A DNA stretch of 64,000 nt, from the NCBI GenBank assembly GCA_022496205.1, contig WTXD01000019.1, forward strand, positions 372,001 to 436,000, written 5' to 3'. Position 1 is the stretch's first letter; the number at the start of each line of letters is the position of its first letter. Below are positions 44,636 to 57,788 of this stretch, one piece after another. A program made the position numbers and the translations under genes. Under the pieces are notes generated by a model. That model was not told the DNA's origin. It saw nothing but the letters and a program-made list of their open reading frames with translations, and ran no database searches. The stretch is from Gloeopeniophorella convolvens (taxonomy: Eukaryota > Basidiomycota > Agaricomycetes > Russulales).

Positions 44636-45696
44636 CTAGTCGAGATTCGTCGAGTGTCCCGGAGGTGACTGAGCGTTCTTCCGTTGTGCCTCATGAGCTC
44701 GCTGCACCCTTTCGCGCTCCGCGCGTAGCATCTGCGTCTTGCGGTCGTCCAAGAACGCTTGCTTTGCCTGGTGCACAGTCATCGAGCCGCCCGAGTCACG
44801 CACAGCGAATCGGCACGCACTCTATGTATTCGGTCCTCCTCCTCTTCCTTCGCTATCTTCAGCTTTAGTTCCTCACCTCCATGCTTCGAGGATTCGATCT
44901 CTATCATTTCGTGGAGGATAGCTGCGCCGATCTCTAAGTCTGCGAGATGCTTCTTGTTGAAGGAGTAATAAGGCTGGAAGTCCGCGACCTGCGCGAGTCA
45001 CGCGTCATAAGCTTCAGTCAGACATGCACGGGAGGACTAGCTCAACCTCAGGGCGGAAGCCCATCTATGCGACGAACGCGACGGCACGTAAGCCGACGTG
45101 TACGGACTCGGACAGCAAACGGGGGCGACTGACAGCGACCGCATACTCGAGCGTGCCCTTGGGATTGACGAGGTCCCGCTTGATGATCGAGTTGGTCGGC
45201 TTGAACTGCCGGAACTTGGGATTCTCAGGCTCGCGCAGCAGGTTGTCCGCGATCGTCGACAGCGTCTGCATGGACACACAATGTGCAGCAGTCTGAGTAT
45301 ACAGCACACATAATCAAAGGGCAGGTGGGGATTTACGCGCAGCGATCTCAATGCCACCTCCGTAGAGTTCGGGCGGAGGATGCCCGGGTCGATGAGCCGG
45401 CGGAACTCGATGCGCTTCACGTAGTTGTGGTCGAACGGAAGGGGGTCTTGCGTTACAACCGCGATGGACGACTCGTCGGGCGTTGAGGGCGACCGTGCCC
45501 GACCAAGCCTACGCTCCAGGGCCGCGAGTCGTTCTTGACGCGCCGTTTCAAGCGTTGCCCCAGTCGGCTGTTCAGGAAGCGATGGCGATGGCGGCTCATC
45601 GAGCGCTCCGGGGACATTATGTTCGTTTTGAGGCAAGAGAGGTTGCTCAAGCGCAGGAGAATGCGGGGTGGAACCAGGGGACGAAGGTTGGGACAT
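44636..45696 (-). CDS. PUB-domain protein with C-terminal coiled coil
   Basis: PUB domains bind the C-terminal tail of p97/Cdc48, so a role in ubiquitin-linked unfolding or degradation is likely. The start at 45694-45696 gives MSQPSSPGSTPHSPALEQPL, a long Ser/Pro/Glu-rich segment with an internal helix (TARQERLAALERRLGRA). The PUB core follows across exons: ALRSLR|TLSTIADNLLREPENPKFR, then QFKPTNSIIKRDLVNPKGTL and EYAVALGF. A helix-rich C-terminus follows: VADFQPYYSFNKKHLADLEI, GAAILHEMIEIESSKHG and AKQAFLDDRKTQMLRAERER, ending with SPPGHSTNLD and TAG at 44636-44638. The last intron (GTGCGT...CACCAG) is 53 bp. No UBX, UBA or PNGase domain is seen, so the family member cannot be named. Confidence 0.75.
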
Positions 45697-45928
45697 ACTC
45701 AGACGTGACGGGCTAAGGCAAGTTATGACGATGAGATATAGGCGCCCAAGCGCTCGCGCAGCTTATCTGCGATCTGTGCGCCAGTCCAGTGCCATCGAGT
45801 GCTAGTGCCGAGAGACCCTGACACGTCAGCAGGAGCCCACATAAAATTAAGCTACAGAGATTAGGTAGGGTACGCAACATTACATATACTTACCAGCCAA
45901 GAAAGCAAGACTGCCAAAAACTCGGATA

Positions 45929-48900
45929 CTACAAATCTGCATCCTCCTGATCCTCGTCTGCGTCGTCGTCGTCCGCACCGCCGCCGCCCTGACCATTCGC
46001 AAAGATCTGCCTGACGTCTGCCTTGCGCAGGATCACAGGGTGGTAGGAAGGCCGGTGCTGCCGCTCCCCTGCTGATGAGCTGTCGCTGCTCCAGGAACCC
46101 TCCTGTTGAGGAGACTCTGTCTCGTCTTCTGCCTCAAACAGCCGGCTCGCTCGACGGACAGGCGCCGCCAGCCCAGGGAACGACTGCGTCCGTAGGCGCG
46201 ACAGGAATGACCCGCTGCTAGACAGTTGAGGCCGGGACTCCTCGGGGTGCGAAGGCGCCGCCCAGCCCTCCGGGGCGCCTAACGTTCGTCTGTCGAAATC
46301 ATCGTCATCGCTTTCCTCTGCCAGAGACGCCATGGTATGACCAATGGAACTCTGGTGGCTGGCAGAAGTTGGAGGCAGTGGCTCGTTAGAGCTGTGAGCA
46401 GAGGAACCCTGCTGCGGTTTCTTCGTGGCTTGGCGGCCAGCATAGATCTGCCGTTCCAGACGGAGGCGGTTCTCAATCATGTGCAACTACGACGTGGTTC
46501 AGCACAGGTTTGCGCGTTGAGTGTGAATCACAGACCTTCGGCCACGTCACGAATTGACCGACACGCAGTAGACGCGTCATCTCTGGCGGGTCAGGGTCCG
46601 TCAGAATTCGAAGCCAGTCCTGTTTTGTAAGGTGAGGTGTGAGCGGTTCGTAACCGTTGAACGAGGAGTGGATCGAACCATGAGGCGTGTCCTTGGCCAG
46701 ATGCTATGCACGGATACGTATGAGTGTGCGATAGTAGGTCGGGCTAGTATTGGCAACTCACGTCACAGCACCGTCGAACCTCTGAAGGAACACGCTGGAC
46801 CAATCGGAACCAAGGATCTCGGGAAGGAGGTCCAAGTCACGGATGACCTTGCAAACACAGGTCTCAAGATCGTTCATTTCGAGTCAAGTGGGACAAGACA
46901 AACCTTGAAGTTCTTCGTAAGCTCGAGTTTGAGCCATTGCTCCGCTGCGGAAAGTAAAAAGTTGCCACGCCAGCCTGTATGCAGGCTTTCAACAAAGAAT
47001 CACTGTGGGACATTGTGAAGGGACCGTACCTTTGTTCTTTCGGTGTGCAACGGGCTTTCCTGCCGACCCTCGCGGGGCAAAGAAGAACAAGTGCACGTGG
47101 GGATTCGCTTGAGCGACGACGGGATGCGTTACTAAGACAGGTGTTAGGGCGAGCCCGATTGAGATATGAACAGGCCTGTACCGTTGAAGAGTTGATGCAA
47201 AGACTGGAGAGGAATGTCGACTCTGCAAAATTGTCAATGATTATAGTACCTCGACTTGAGGACTGACATACCTGAGGGATCCGTCCTTGAATTTGCTCCC
47301 CCAGTTCCAGGGAACCAAGCGGCCGTCCCGTAGTTTCTGCATGAGCACAACGGGATTCACAATCCCCGGAACCGCAGCCGTTGCCAACATCGCGGACCAT
47401 ATAACAGTATCAGGAGCAGTGATGTAGTTCAATACTTTGGTTGGTCTAACAGGGCCTGTCAAACACGCAAATTGGGAGTTTCGGCATGATTGAGACTTAC
47501 GAATGACGGTCAGAGGGAACTACAGTGATGTTGAGCACACGGCCAGTCTTCTCATAGGCTTCCCGAAATGTCGTAGAGCCAAGCGTGAAATAGCACGCCT
47601 ACAAACTCAGGCGGGTTCTGTCTCCTGTGTCTGGGATACTCACCTTCCGGGCCCAGTCAACAGCATCGAATCTAGCACCGGTTTGCAAGAACCGTTTTGC
47701 CCAGATGCCGATTGGCTCTGCGCAAGCGTTGATCTTGTCAGCAAGCTCCGGGACGAGCATCTCCTTCAGTTCCTCGTCTGTGTGCGTGCATGTCATTGCA
47801 GCGATAAGACCACCGGCCGATGTCCCAGTAATGATTCGCGGGAGAAGACCTGCATCTAGGAATGCCTTGACAACGCCGAAGTGATCTGCGGGCGGCACCA
47901 TGTATATGCATGCATACAGACATCTCCTAAAGACTCACAGTATGCGAATGTGGCCCCGCCTGAGAGGCAGAGTGCAGTCAGACCCAGATTGGTATTGGCG
48001 CTCTTGAAGAAACGCTTCTTCTCTTCATTAGACAGAAGATCTGTTTCACGAATATACTTCAGTGATCTCTCGAGTTCATTGATGTATGCTACACGACCAT
48101 GTCAGGGCACGTCGACGAATGTAGATAGATGCGCTCACACTCTATTAGATCCTTTGAGCCGTAATATGTCTAAACAGAGTTGGAGCGATGCACGCCAAAA
48201 GGTGACCACAACAAACCCACCTCGCTGTACAATCTGTGATGCCGTCAGAACAGATCAAGTGCGCCAGGTCACGAAAACGGACCTTGATGACTCGACACCA
48301 GCAAAGTTATCGCGGATGCAGGTTTCAAGGATCCCCAGGACACCGCGGGCGTCATTCGTCTCGCGCAGCGATCTGAGTGATTGTTTGACCTGTCAACCCA
48401 GGGTCAGCTGATCACGAGCGCTGTACGGCGACCGGCTCACGCACCTTCCGGATGAGTCTCCAGTCGTAGTAGGGGTCTTCATCTGACTGTTTCCAGTCAT
48501 CAAAGTGCAAGAAGTCGTCAAGTACAGCAGCGGCATCCTTCCATTCCTGCACACGAGTAAGCGCACGGGCCATACACGGGGGTGCGATTCGCGCGCACTT
48601 GGTAGGTCCGGGAGGCCCGCAACCGCTTCCGGAGCAAGCCCTTGCGGCCACGCCCTGAAAAGCCAACATTAGCAGCTGCACGCGAGGCAGTCCGACTCGG
48701 AGCAGACTGACAGGCTGAGAGCCACTCCTTCGCGTTGACCATCTGGCGGATGGCAACGTAGAGCCCGAACTCGCACGCGATGAACAGGCCGATGAAGAAC
48801 TGCGCGCGTGGTCAGCAGGTCCGGCAGTGAACATGCCACACGCCGCGTGTACGCACCAGCATTGGCCACCGTAGGAGGATGAACATCCACTCCTGCCTCT

Positions 48901-49320
48901 TCTGCGACGTGCCCGAGCCCTTCTTGCGTCTGTGCGGCAGGGTCAGCACCGGCAGAGCAGCGACCACAGCTCATGCGCACCTCCTGACTTTGAGGTTGAC
49001 CGGCGCGAAGTCTGACATGGCAGAGACCTTGCGTATCCGTGTGGTCCCCATCTGCGGCGAGATGATCGGGCTACCTGGTTGCGAAGGACTGCCCGGCGAG
49101 GTAGCATAGTCGACGAAGGCCTTGTCGTCAGCCTTGAGCGCCTCTTCAAACGCTCTCATGTGCCTGCACCACCGCCCGCGTCAGCCAGCACCACCACAAC
49201 GCACACACGGCATACGCACTCCTCATTAACATACGGCATCGACGACTCTGGTTGATTGTGTGCATCCGAGTTGAATCTGGAAGGAAAGGAATAACGGCGC
49301 TGGGAGTCAAAACGAGACAT
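45929..49320 (-). CDS. Patatin-type triacylglycerol lipase (TGL3/4/5, SDP1 family)
   Basis: Lipid-droplet lipase/acyltransferase that mobilises stored triacylglycerol. The first exon is upstream of the obvious frame: ATG 49318-49320 codes MSRFDSQRRYSFPSRFNSDA and is spliced (GA|GTGCGT...GCAG|GCACATG) to HMRAFEEALKADD. A hydrophobic segment (WMFILLRWPMLFFIGLFIAC) and an amphipathic region precede the patatin domain. Catalytic motifs are CLSGGATFAYYHFGVVKAFL (oxyanion loop), IITGTSAGGLIAAMT (GxSxG nucleophile) and KFKDGSL (Asp of the dyad). Further family segments are PTKVLNYITAPDTVIWSAML, ATAAVPGIVNPVVLM and GNFLLSAAEQWLKLELT. The tail continues as IENRLRLERQIYAGR, then a Ser/Pro/Asp-rich end stopping at 45929. 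About a dozen short introns. Which of Tgl3, 4 or 5 it matches cannot be decided by eye. Confidence 0.85.
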
Positions 49321-50073
49321 TATACGGCAAGTTTACGGCTGAATAAGGAGTGTGTAGAGGCGGACGCCCTGTGACGCACGCGAAGGTTTTTGTGAAACTC
49401 TGCCTGTCTGCGCGAGTGCGCATGATTGTGGGGGCCCGCACGTGCTTAGTCCGTGCCCGGCGGCGCCGGTCCGCAAAGCACTCCCCCAACGACCAGACGC
49501 TAAGTAATTGAGAACTCGCCACGGCGCGCGATGCGTCCGCGCTCGCGAGCCCAGCGCGCAGAAGCAATGTGCATGGGCCTCATCTCGTTGCACTCATTAA
49601 TATCACCCGTTCCTGGAGGCGATGTCCTTAACGAACCCTACGTCTTCGCGTTCCCGTCTTCGCGCCTTCCTTTGCCTTTACGTAGCTGACGCCCAATCTT
49701 GCTGCACATCGATTGACGCGTGCCCCCTATCAGAGCGCCGCTCGTACCTGTATTTGACTCACGAACTTGCGCCAGTGTCTCCCGTACATCGGGACGCTCA
49801 GCCTCGTGCTGCGCCTGGAGACGAATATTACACACCGCCAATGATATTGATGATTATAATGATAGTACGTGTGTTGTCCAAGACGATCAACATTACTTTG
49901 ATCTGGATGAATCCAAGCCACCCACAGATGTGGTCAAAATATCAGCCCGGCCATCAAACATTCCCCACACCTCCCGAAGGTGCGGAGATGCCACAGACAA
50001 ATTCGAATCAAAGGGGTCTCGGGATGCGGATGTCGTGAAGGCACGCGTACGGGTGCGGCAAGCCGACAGACGT
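49321..50073. other. Intergenic, TGL upstream region and ORC4 3' flank
   Basis: 753 bp. No gene is supported; short frames lack motifs. The section 49560-49700 contains pyrimidine-rich DNA typical of fungal promoters. Confidence 0.4.
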
Positions 50074-52280
50074 TCACTGTGCACGGTTGAACCATTTCTT
50101 CAGGTTTGTCTGCCCGATGGCGTCGACCATCTTCTTCACGTCCTCCCTCTCCACCATGCACTTGTAGCGCACAAACTGCTTCACCGTGCCTGCCGAGGCG
50201 GGGCCTATAGGCGCAAACACCTTGGTGGCGACAAGCTGCTCAAATGCCTGATCCGCGTGTCAACAAGGCACCAAAGGACGGAGTCTAAACGGGGATACTG
50301 ACCGTCATAAGCACATCTTTACTACAACGCATCATCCCAATACCGCCGCCCTCAACTTGAACGGGAGCCGATTGTGATGTCCGAACTTGCTTCTGAAAGG
50401 AATCGTGCAGCATCTCGAATGTGACTGAGTCATGGCCAGCCGTGCCTGCGTGAACCGCTGCTATAAGGAGACATGCAGCAGGGTACGACGAATCTGTGGG
50501 AACATTGGCGCAACGCTATACGATCGGCGGAGCGATACGTACCAGAGAGGAATGGGAGAGGGTCTGGATACCTCTGGGAAGTGGCCGCAGCAGTGAAGTG
50601 AGCAGCACTTAGCGAAGCAGATGTCGGAGATAGGTTCAACACTAAGTCCATCTGAATATAGAATCAGCAAAGGCGCAACGTGTTTTTGGAATGAAGACGA
50701 CGCGCCAGAATCCTGTTGAGCAGCCTGACGTCTTTCGTCAGGCTGTAGGTGTGCGACACCTCCTCTTTGACTGTGCGATCAGCGAGAAATTTGTCGACCG
50801 AGGCGGACCACAGCGCCTCCCACTCGGCATTAGGCGGGCTAAGGGGAACTGAGAGGGCGTTCCGTACGATGATCTCCCAGTCTTTCAGCGTCTCAGGGCC
50901 TGCCGTACGCAACATGCGCCCGGAGAATCGGCTCTTCACACGCTTCTCCAGCAAGTTGATGGTGTCGATCCGAGTCGTGACCCCTATCACCGCAATTCCC
51001 CTGCTGTCCTTGCCCGCTCGGCAGCTCTGTGCAGTGTCTAGAAGGCAATAGAGAAGTGCCTGCCGACCGTGATCGGCAAAGAGGTCGAAAGACTCTAGCA
51101 CGATCACTGTGGATCGAGCCAGCGTTGGGAGAGCCGAGATCAAGGTCGGCAGATGGGAGGGTGGAGGGAGAGCGATGGGAGCATCCGAAGCGTCAATAGG
51201 CTGTTGGAGGTCGTCATCTCCTTCTACCTCTGCTTCAACATTGAACGTTTGACCCGTCTGCTGAGCTAGCTGTCGCGCTATTTCACGCAGTGCAAGGCGG
51301 TCATTGTGCTGAACGTGGCCAGACAGCCGAATTAGAATTGGTTGTGGTGAGAGAGAAGCCAGCGCCGTGTCCAGAAGCTAGACGGATGACAGTGTCAGAC
51401 GAAAGCTGACATCAACAGAGAAGGCACTGACGCGAGATTTCCCACTGCCACGGGGACCGATGAGAAGGCAGCTATTGCCTTCGCCGCGTTCCATAGTCCC
51501 AGTAAGCAACGCCTCTAGCTGTTCCAAAGCTACAGCATTTGCAGAAGGCTCTCCATCTTCGTTTGTCTCACGAGACACAACAGTCTTTGGGTTGAACAGC
51601 GCGTTCAGGATAGCGCGCTTCTGTGCGTGCAGACACGGCAGCAAGTTTTCCGGCAGTACGCCCGGGGTACGTGGGGGCACAACAACAGGTGTATGCGGTT
51701 TCAGTCGCTTGGGAGGACCAATACGGTTACTGGAGGGCTTCGAGAAAGGCGTAGGCGATGGCGGTGATTGAGGGGGTGGCGAGATATCTTTCTTCCGAGC
51801 TGATCTGGGACGCGTGGGTGTCGGCGAAGCAGGGGGCAGAACAGTCTTCGATGCGGCAGGTTTGTGCAGACGGTTTGCCGGGGACAGTATCTCTACGTAT
51901 ACACGAGTGCGTTTAGCAGAGCGCGTCGGTGGCGGCGGCTTCTTCTTAGATCTGCTCTTACTGGGCGTAAGCAGCAGCTCATCATCCGAGCCATCTGCCT
52001 CTGGATCGCTAGAGGGAACTTCATGGGGTGTTTCCACGGCAACCTTGGCCCTGGAGCGAGTGACGCGCTTCTCCGTTGGTTTGCTCGTGGGGCTATCGTG
52101 AACATGGGATTTGGTGGGAGAAGGTTTTGGTGCTGGCCTCTTGATACGGGAAGCTCTGGGAGTTTGTTCGGTATCCGCCAAGGGTGAAGACGGAAGAGTA
52201 GCTGCAGTCGCGCGTGTACGCCGCCTGTTGGCAGGCGGTTCATCGGATGCTTGATTGGAGGCTCTGCGTTTCGGAGGCAT
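50074..52280 (-). CDS. ORC4: Origin recognition complex subunit 4 (ORC4)
   Basis: AAA+ subunit of ORC, which marks replication origins and loads MCM. The start at 52278-52280 (MPPKRRASNQASDEPPANRR) is chosen because the longer upstream frame begins only with GTG. The first 200 or so residues are a basic, Ser/Pro/Lys-rich disordered arm with AT-hook-like RSAKKR/KRPAPKPSP clusters, plausibly DNA-binding. The AAA+ domain shows CLLIGPRGSGKSR (Walker A), then ILIRLSGHVQHNDRLALREI and VIVLESFDLFADHGRQALLY (Walker B region, with Glu rather than the usual Asp-Glu), GVTTRIDTINLLEKRVKSRF (sensor 1 and Arg-finger region, typical of ORC4). The winged helix ends with KKMVDAIGQTNLKKWFNRAQ and TGA at 50074-50076. 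Several introns. Head-to-head with MED20 over 146 bp. Confidence 0.9.
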
Positions 52281-52426
52281 GGCAAGTCGGCGTCGGGGAC
52301 TCGGGATCGAGGATCCAAGACAAGAGTCGCGTCGCGGTCGCGGGCCGATCGAGGCGCGTCCTGTCACACACGGTCACGATCTTGTCCACACTGGCTTGAT
52401 CGTGGCACCGCTCATCCACAGACTAG
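52281..52426. promoter_or_regulatory. Bidirectional promoter, ORC4 / MED20
   Basis: 146 bp between start codons. It contains clustered CGCG steps (GTCGCGTCGCGGTCGCGG, then GGCGCGTCC) but no perfect ACGCGT and no TATA box. Confidence 0.45.
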
Positions 52427-53460
52427 ATGGGCATCACAGGGTCGTTTCTTCCTTTGCTACAGGCTCGGCCGTTCCTGACCTCCTCACAGGCTCGTCCGGC
52501 TGACGAACGCGCCTACGAACGGCCTCAAACTCATAGATGACAACATAAGGCAGAATCATAATGTCTGTCCAGGCTCCAGCTTTCACATGTTTTCGACTAA
52601 ATGCTAAGCGTTTCGTGCTGGTCGTAGGGCCAGATCCGCGGAAGATGGCAACTGTCAGCAAGATCTTACCGTTCTACACTGTCGGCCCTGAGCAATGGTG
52701 GCTCGACCATGGAGCGCTCGATGTACCTGCTCACTATGAACGACAACGTGTTTGTCTCACTCGAGGACCCCTACGCGCCTACGCGAGCCGACCTGGTGTA
52801 CCATGCAAACCAGTCGCAGACGCCAATCGTCGAGCCAACGCACTACCGAAACACGCTCCTGACTCTGAGCCCACCTGGGGCACTGGAGCAGCTCCTTACT
52901 CTGCTCCGTGCTCGCTGGATATCGACTAAGCAGTCGGCTGGCAGCGCAGGGCAGTACAAGCAGACACAGCTGACTGTGGAAGGCAACATCTACGCGATTG
53001 GAACGGATTGGATTGTCCGCGCCGGGAACGTCATCCTTGCGGGCGGGGCGGTGAAGGGCATGCTGTTGGAGGTAAGCGAGAGGTGTCCTTCACGCGGACT
53101 GGCCCTGACGGCGCGTTACAGGCCGAATATCTGCCCGTTCCGACGATGAGCTCGCAAGAGTCTGGGGGATCCTCGGAGCTGCTGTCGAGTCTGCTGCTCT
53201 CTGTGCTGCCCAATGTGCAAGACCTGAGGGCGGAAGCCGTGACAATCAGTGACGACCAATGGGAGGACGTTCTGTGGGACCGAGAAGCCGAGGAAGAGGC
53301 CGCGCAAGAAGCGGTCAAACAAGTTCCCGAAGATGATCTATTCGTGGTAGCAGAGGAAGACGTGCCGGGCCACGTGAAGGGGGATTGGGCGGGAGTGGAC
53401 AGGGACCGCCGATCGGCCTACCTGATTATTGGAGCGCTGAGGTCGGACGGGTTAATTTAA
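52427..53460 (+). CDS. MED20: Mediator complex subunit 20 (MED20)
   Basis: Head-module subunit of Mediator, pairing with Med18 and contacting RNA polymerase II. The model needs three 5' exons. Exon 1 is 52427-52440 (ATGGGCATCACAGG), intron 52441-52489, exon 2 52490-52562, intron 52563-52627, exon 3 from 52628. This yields MGITGLVRLTNAPTNGLKLI, DDNIRQNHNGQIRGRWQLSA and RSYRSTLSALSNGG, which match the start of fungal MED20 (MGVTG...). The rest is ERSMYLLTMNDNVFVSLEDP, GALEQLLTLLRARWIS, GTDWIVRAGNVILAGGAVKG and, after an intron near 53071, AEYLPVP and an acidic region ending RSAYLIIGALRSDGLI and TAA at 53458-53460. The acidic insert near DDQWEDVLWDREAEEEAA is fungal-type. The first 14-nt coding exon is easy to miss in automatic models. 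Confidence 0.85.
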
Positions 53461-53911
53461 TGTGATGTGATGTTGACCTATGAAACTGGGAGAAGGGGAT
53501 GGAGATGCTGTGAGGGAGACAACGCGCGGAATCGGGACGCGGTGCGGCAGGGCAGGGCAGGGCCAGGGGTGGGCGGGGGGCCAACTTTAGGTGCCAGCCG
53601 TATGTGTACGGGCAGCCGTTGGCTGCCGTTGGGGGTCGTTGGCCAGGCCACTGCCCCGGCAGGCCCGGCTAGACTGGCTCACCAGGCTCACTTCACAAGG
53701 AGCTTTGCCCAAACGAGGCTCTGAGCGTCTTTCCCCAGCAGGTAGCGTTCTTGCGTGTGAGTGGACGCCGTGCACAGCTCAGCTGGTCGGGCCCGATCTG
53801 GACAACCCCCTGGGACCCCTCGGCGCCTCTGCTCTTGCCCGCAGCCAACTATCACTCATGTACACCCTCTCTCCTTCTCCGGCCTACTAGTACACCTTTC
53901 CCCTAACATCC
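53461..53911. other. Intergenic upstream of the Ser/Pro-rich gene
   Basis: 451 bp holding the MED20 3' end and the next promoter. It includes GC-rich repeats of GGGCAGGGCAGGGCCAGGGG type near 53550-53580. No gene seen. Confidence 0.4.
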
Positions 53912-55263
53912 ATGTCGTTCTCTCCCGGATCCAGTCCCACGGACGCTGTCCCGCCCCCCTCCTACCAACTATCTCAGCAAGAATTTGATCGCAAGACATC
54001 CCATGCGATCCAGCTTTCAAATTCTATCCCCACTCCGGCCGTCGACGCAGATGGCTGGCCGATATATAACACCGAGGTCTTTGAAGCCGTCGCTGCGAGT
54101 TTCAACGCCCCCATCTTGCCCCCTGCTTCCTCTTCCACAGGTCTCTCCGAGGCCGAAATGCCCAGGCACGATAACCCTTGGGATCGTCCGAATCTGAAAC
54201 TCCCTCTCCCTGGTCCTCCCTTGAAGGTGCGGCACGAGTACCATCGTCTTTCCTTGTTCAATTTTACTCACTCGGAATTTTCCTGCCCGCAGCAGCATGC
54301 TAGGCCCTCTGGCCGGAGGCACACACCTCCGGCGGCTCATGACTTTCCTCTGGAGGGCCGCAACGCGACACCTCCACCTCCTTTCACGCCTACCGGTCCC
54401 TCTCTAGATGGGCCACCGTTCGAAGAAGTTGTGCGCCTGTCATACCAGGGACCGGACTCGCGGGCGGCCTCTCCGTTAGGATCGCCGCAGCATCTCCGCT
54501 CTCGACAGCTGCAGCTGCCACCGGTGACTCAACCGGAGGCGAATCCGCGACGCCCAGCCCATAGTCATTCTAGTTCCCAAGCTCGGATCTCTTCTATCCC
54601 CTACTCTTCCCACCGACTCACGCCGACCCCGTCAAATGTCTATCCCAGGCCAAACCCTGCTTCAACGATTACGCGCGTTGAGTTTGATCCCAAAATGGCA
54701 TACTCACCGTACGGCCGCATGGACGAGCACACGTCTGCACCAGGCGGGGCTTCAATGTTCTACAAGTCGGTCATACCCGCTCTCCACCGCGTCACCTGTC
54801 AACTGATCCCTGTTTCCTCAGCCATGCCGTCGCTTCACAACTCGCGACAAACAGCTCTATGTCTACTTCACCTCAGGCTGCTAGTACTTACCCAGAGAGG
54901 TAAGGTATTTCTTCAATCATAACGGAGTATGGCACCTGAGCTCGTTACAGCGTGACGCCGACCTCATACCCGTCGTCATATTCGCCATCGTCGTATAGAG
55001 GCCATCGAGCGTCATCTTCAATGTCATCCATGTCTCCAGATGACCGATTTGCCACCAGTCCGTGGGGCGCAGCACCACCACACATGACATACACGCCGCA
55101 ACCGGTATCACCTCCCGCCGGTGCCGGCTTTGCCCATCCTCCCAATGGATCGGCACGAGGCCCGCTGCCTTCTGTGCCACAGTCTAATGTGCCTTCGCAA
55201 CACCAGAGGTGGGCAGGGAGTGAGGCACAGCTCGTTCACGAGATGTATGGCGGCCACGGTTGA
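53912..55263 (+). CDS. Ser/Pro-rich low-complexity protein, unknown function
   Basis: I recognise no family. The ATG at 53912 gives MSFSPGSSPTDAVPPPSYQL and then ADGWPIYNTEVFEAVAASFN and MPRHDNPWDRPNLKLPLPG. Short introns follow LPLPGPPLK, MFYK and TYPES, with clean GT..AG borders. The later exons give AVASQLATNSSMSTSPQAAS and VTPTSYPSSYSPSSYRGHRA, ending AQLVHEMYGGHG and TGA at 55261-55263. Nearly half of the residues are Ser, Pro or Thr, with many SP/TP sites. The N-terminal part before the first intron is the most ordered and contains Trp/Tyr-spaced motifs. A regulatory or adaptor role is possible but not shown. Coding potential is supported by splice-compatible frames, not by homology. 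Confidence 0.6.
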
Positions 55264-55574
55264 ATCGCTCTCCACGTGTGTATATGGTACCCCTTCTTTG
55301 TTACGCTTCGTTTTCTTGGATGGTTGCTACCTGTATACGAGAAGAGAGAAGGGAGTTGTACGGCTTGAAACTGTAGGTTGTATAGCCAGCTCAGTAGGAA
55401 TATTAGGAAATGGTAATTTTGTAGCTTAGAGGAGCGGACCGCGCCGCGTGTTACCGGGGGAAAGGCCCGCTCGGGGGATTTCCGGTGCCTTGGAATTGGG
55501 CGTCGCTTCCTCTCGCTTCGCGTCCGGAAACACACCGCAACGGTTTCGAAGGCTCGCATCCACCTTGTCTCCCA
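55264..55574. other. Intergenic upstream of CBK1
   Basis: 311 bp. A GTG-started frame at 55485 runs into the kinase but the first ATG in frame is 55575, which is used as start. No other feature noticed. Confidence 0.4.
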
Positions 55575-57476
<1,902 letters not shown>

Positions 57477-57788
57477 TCTACCGATCCTTTACCCTAATAG
57501 TCTGCCCGTGCGCCGTACGCAGCTGGCCTGCCGGCGACACGCAGACATGCAGAGCACAGCGCTGATCTAAGAGCACTGACTATTGCTAGTCATACATAAA
57601 TCTAGACTACACCAGTATACCCCGATCTTTTTTTTTTACACGCTGGGTTCATTTGAGAGAATCAAAGCACAGATATGACGCGGAAAAAATACAGTTCCTA
57701 CACCCGTGTGCAGTGCATTGCACATGGAGGCGCGAAATCAGATGGATGAGCATAAGTGGAGCGGCTGGCGCCGGGAAAGCGCGTTCAA
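57477..57788. other. Convergent intergenic, CBK1 and PX gene
   Basis: 312 bp between stop codons, with a T10 tract at 57628-57637. No gene seen; the T tract may belong to a 3' end signal. Confidence 0.4.

Noticed and set aside
52561..52929. Apparent frameshift at the MED20 start
   Set aside because: The 52561 frame is a shadow. Splicing 52427-52440, 52490-52562, 52628 onward gives a clean MED20 N-terminus, so no shift is needed.
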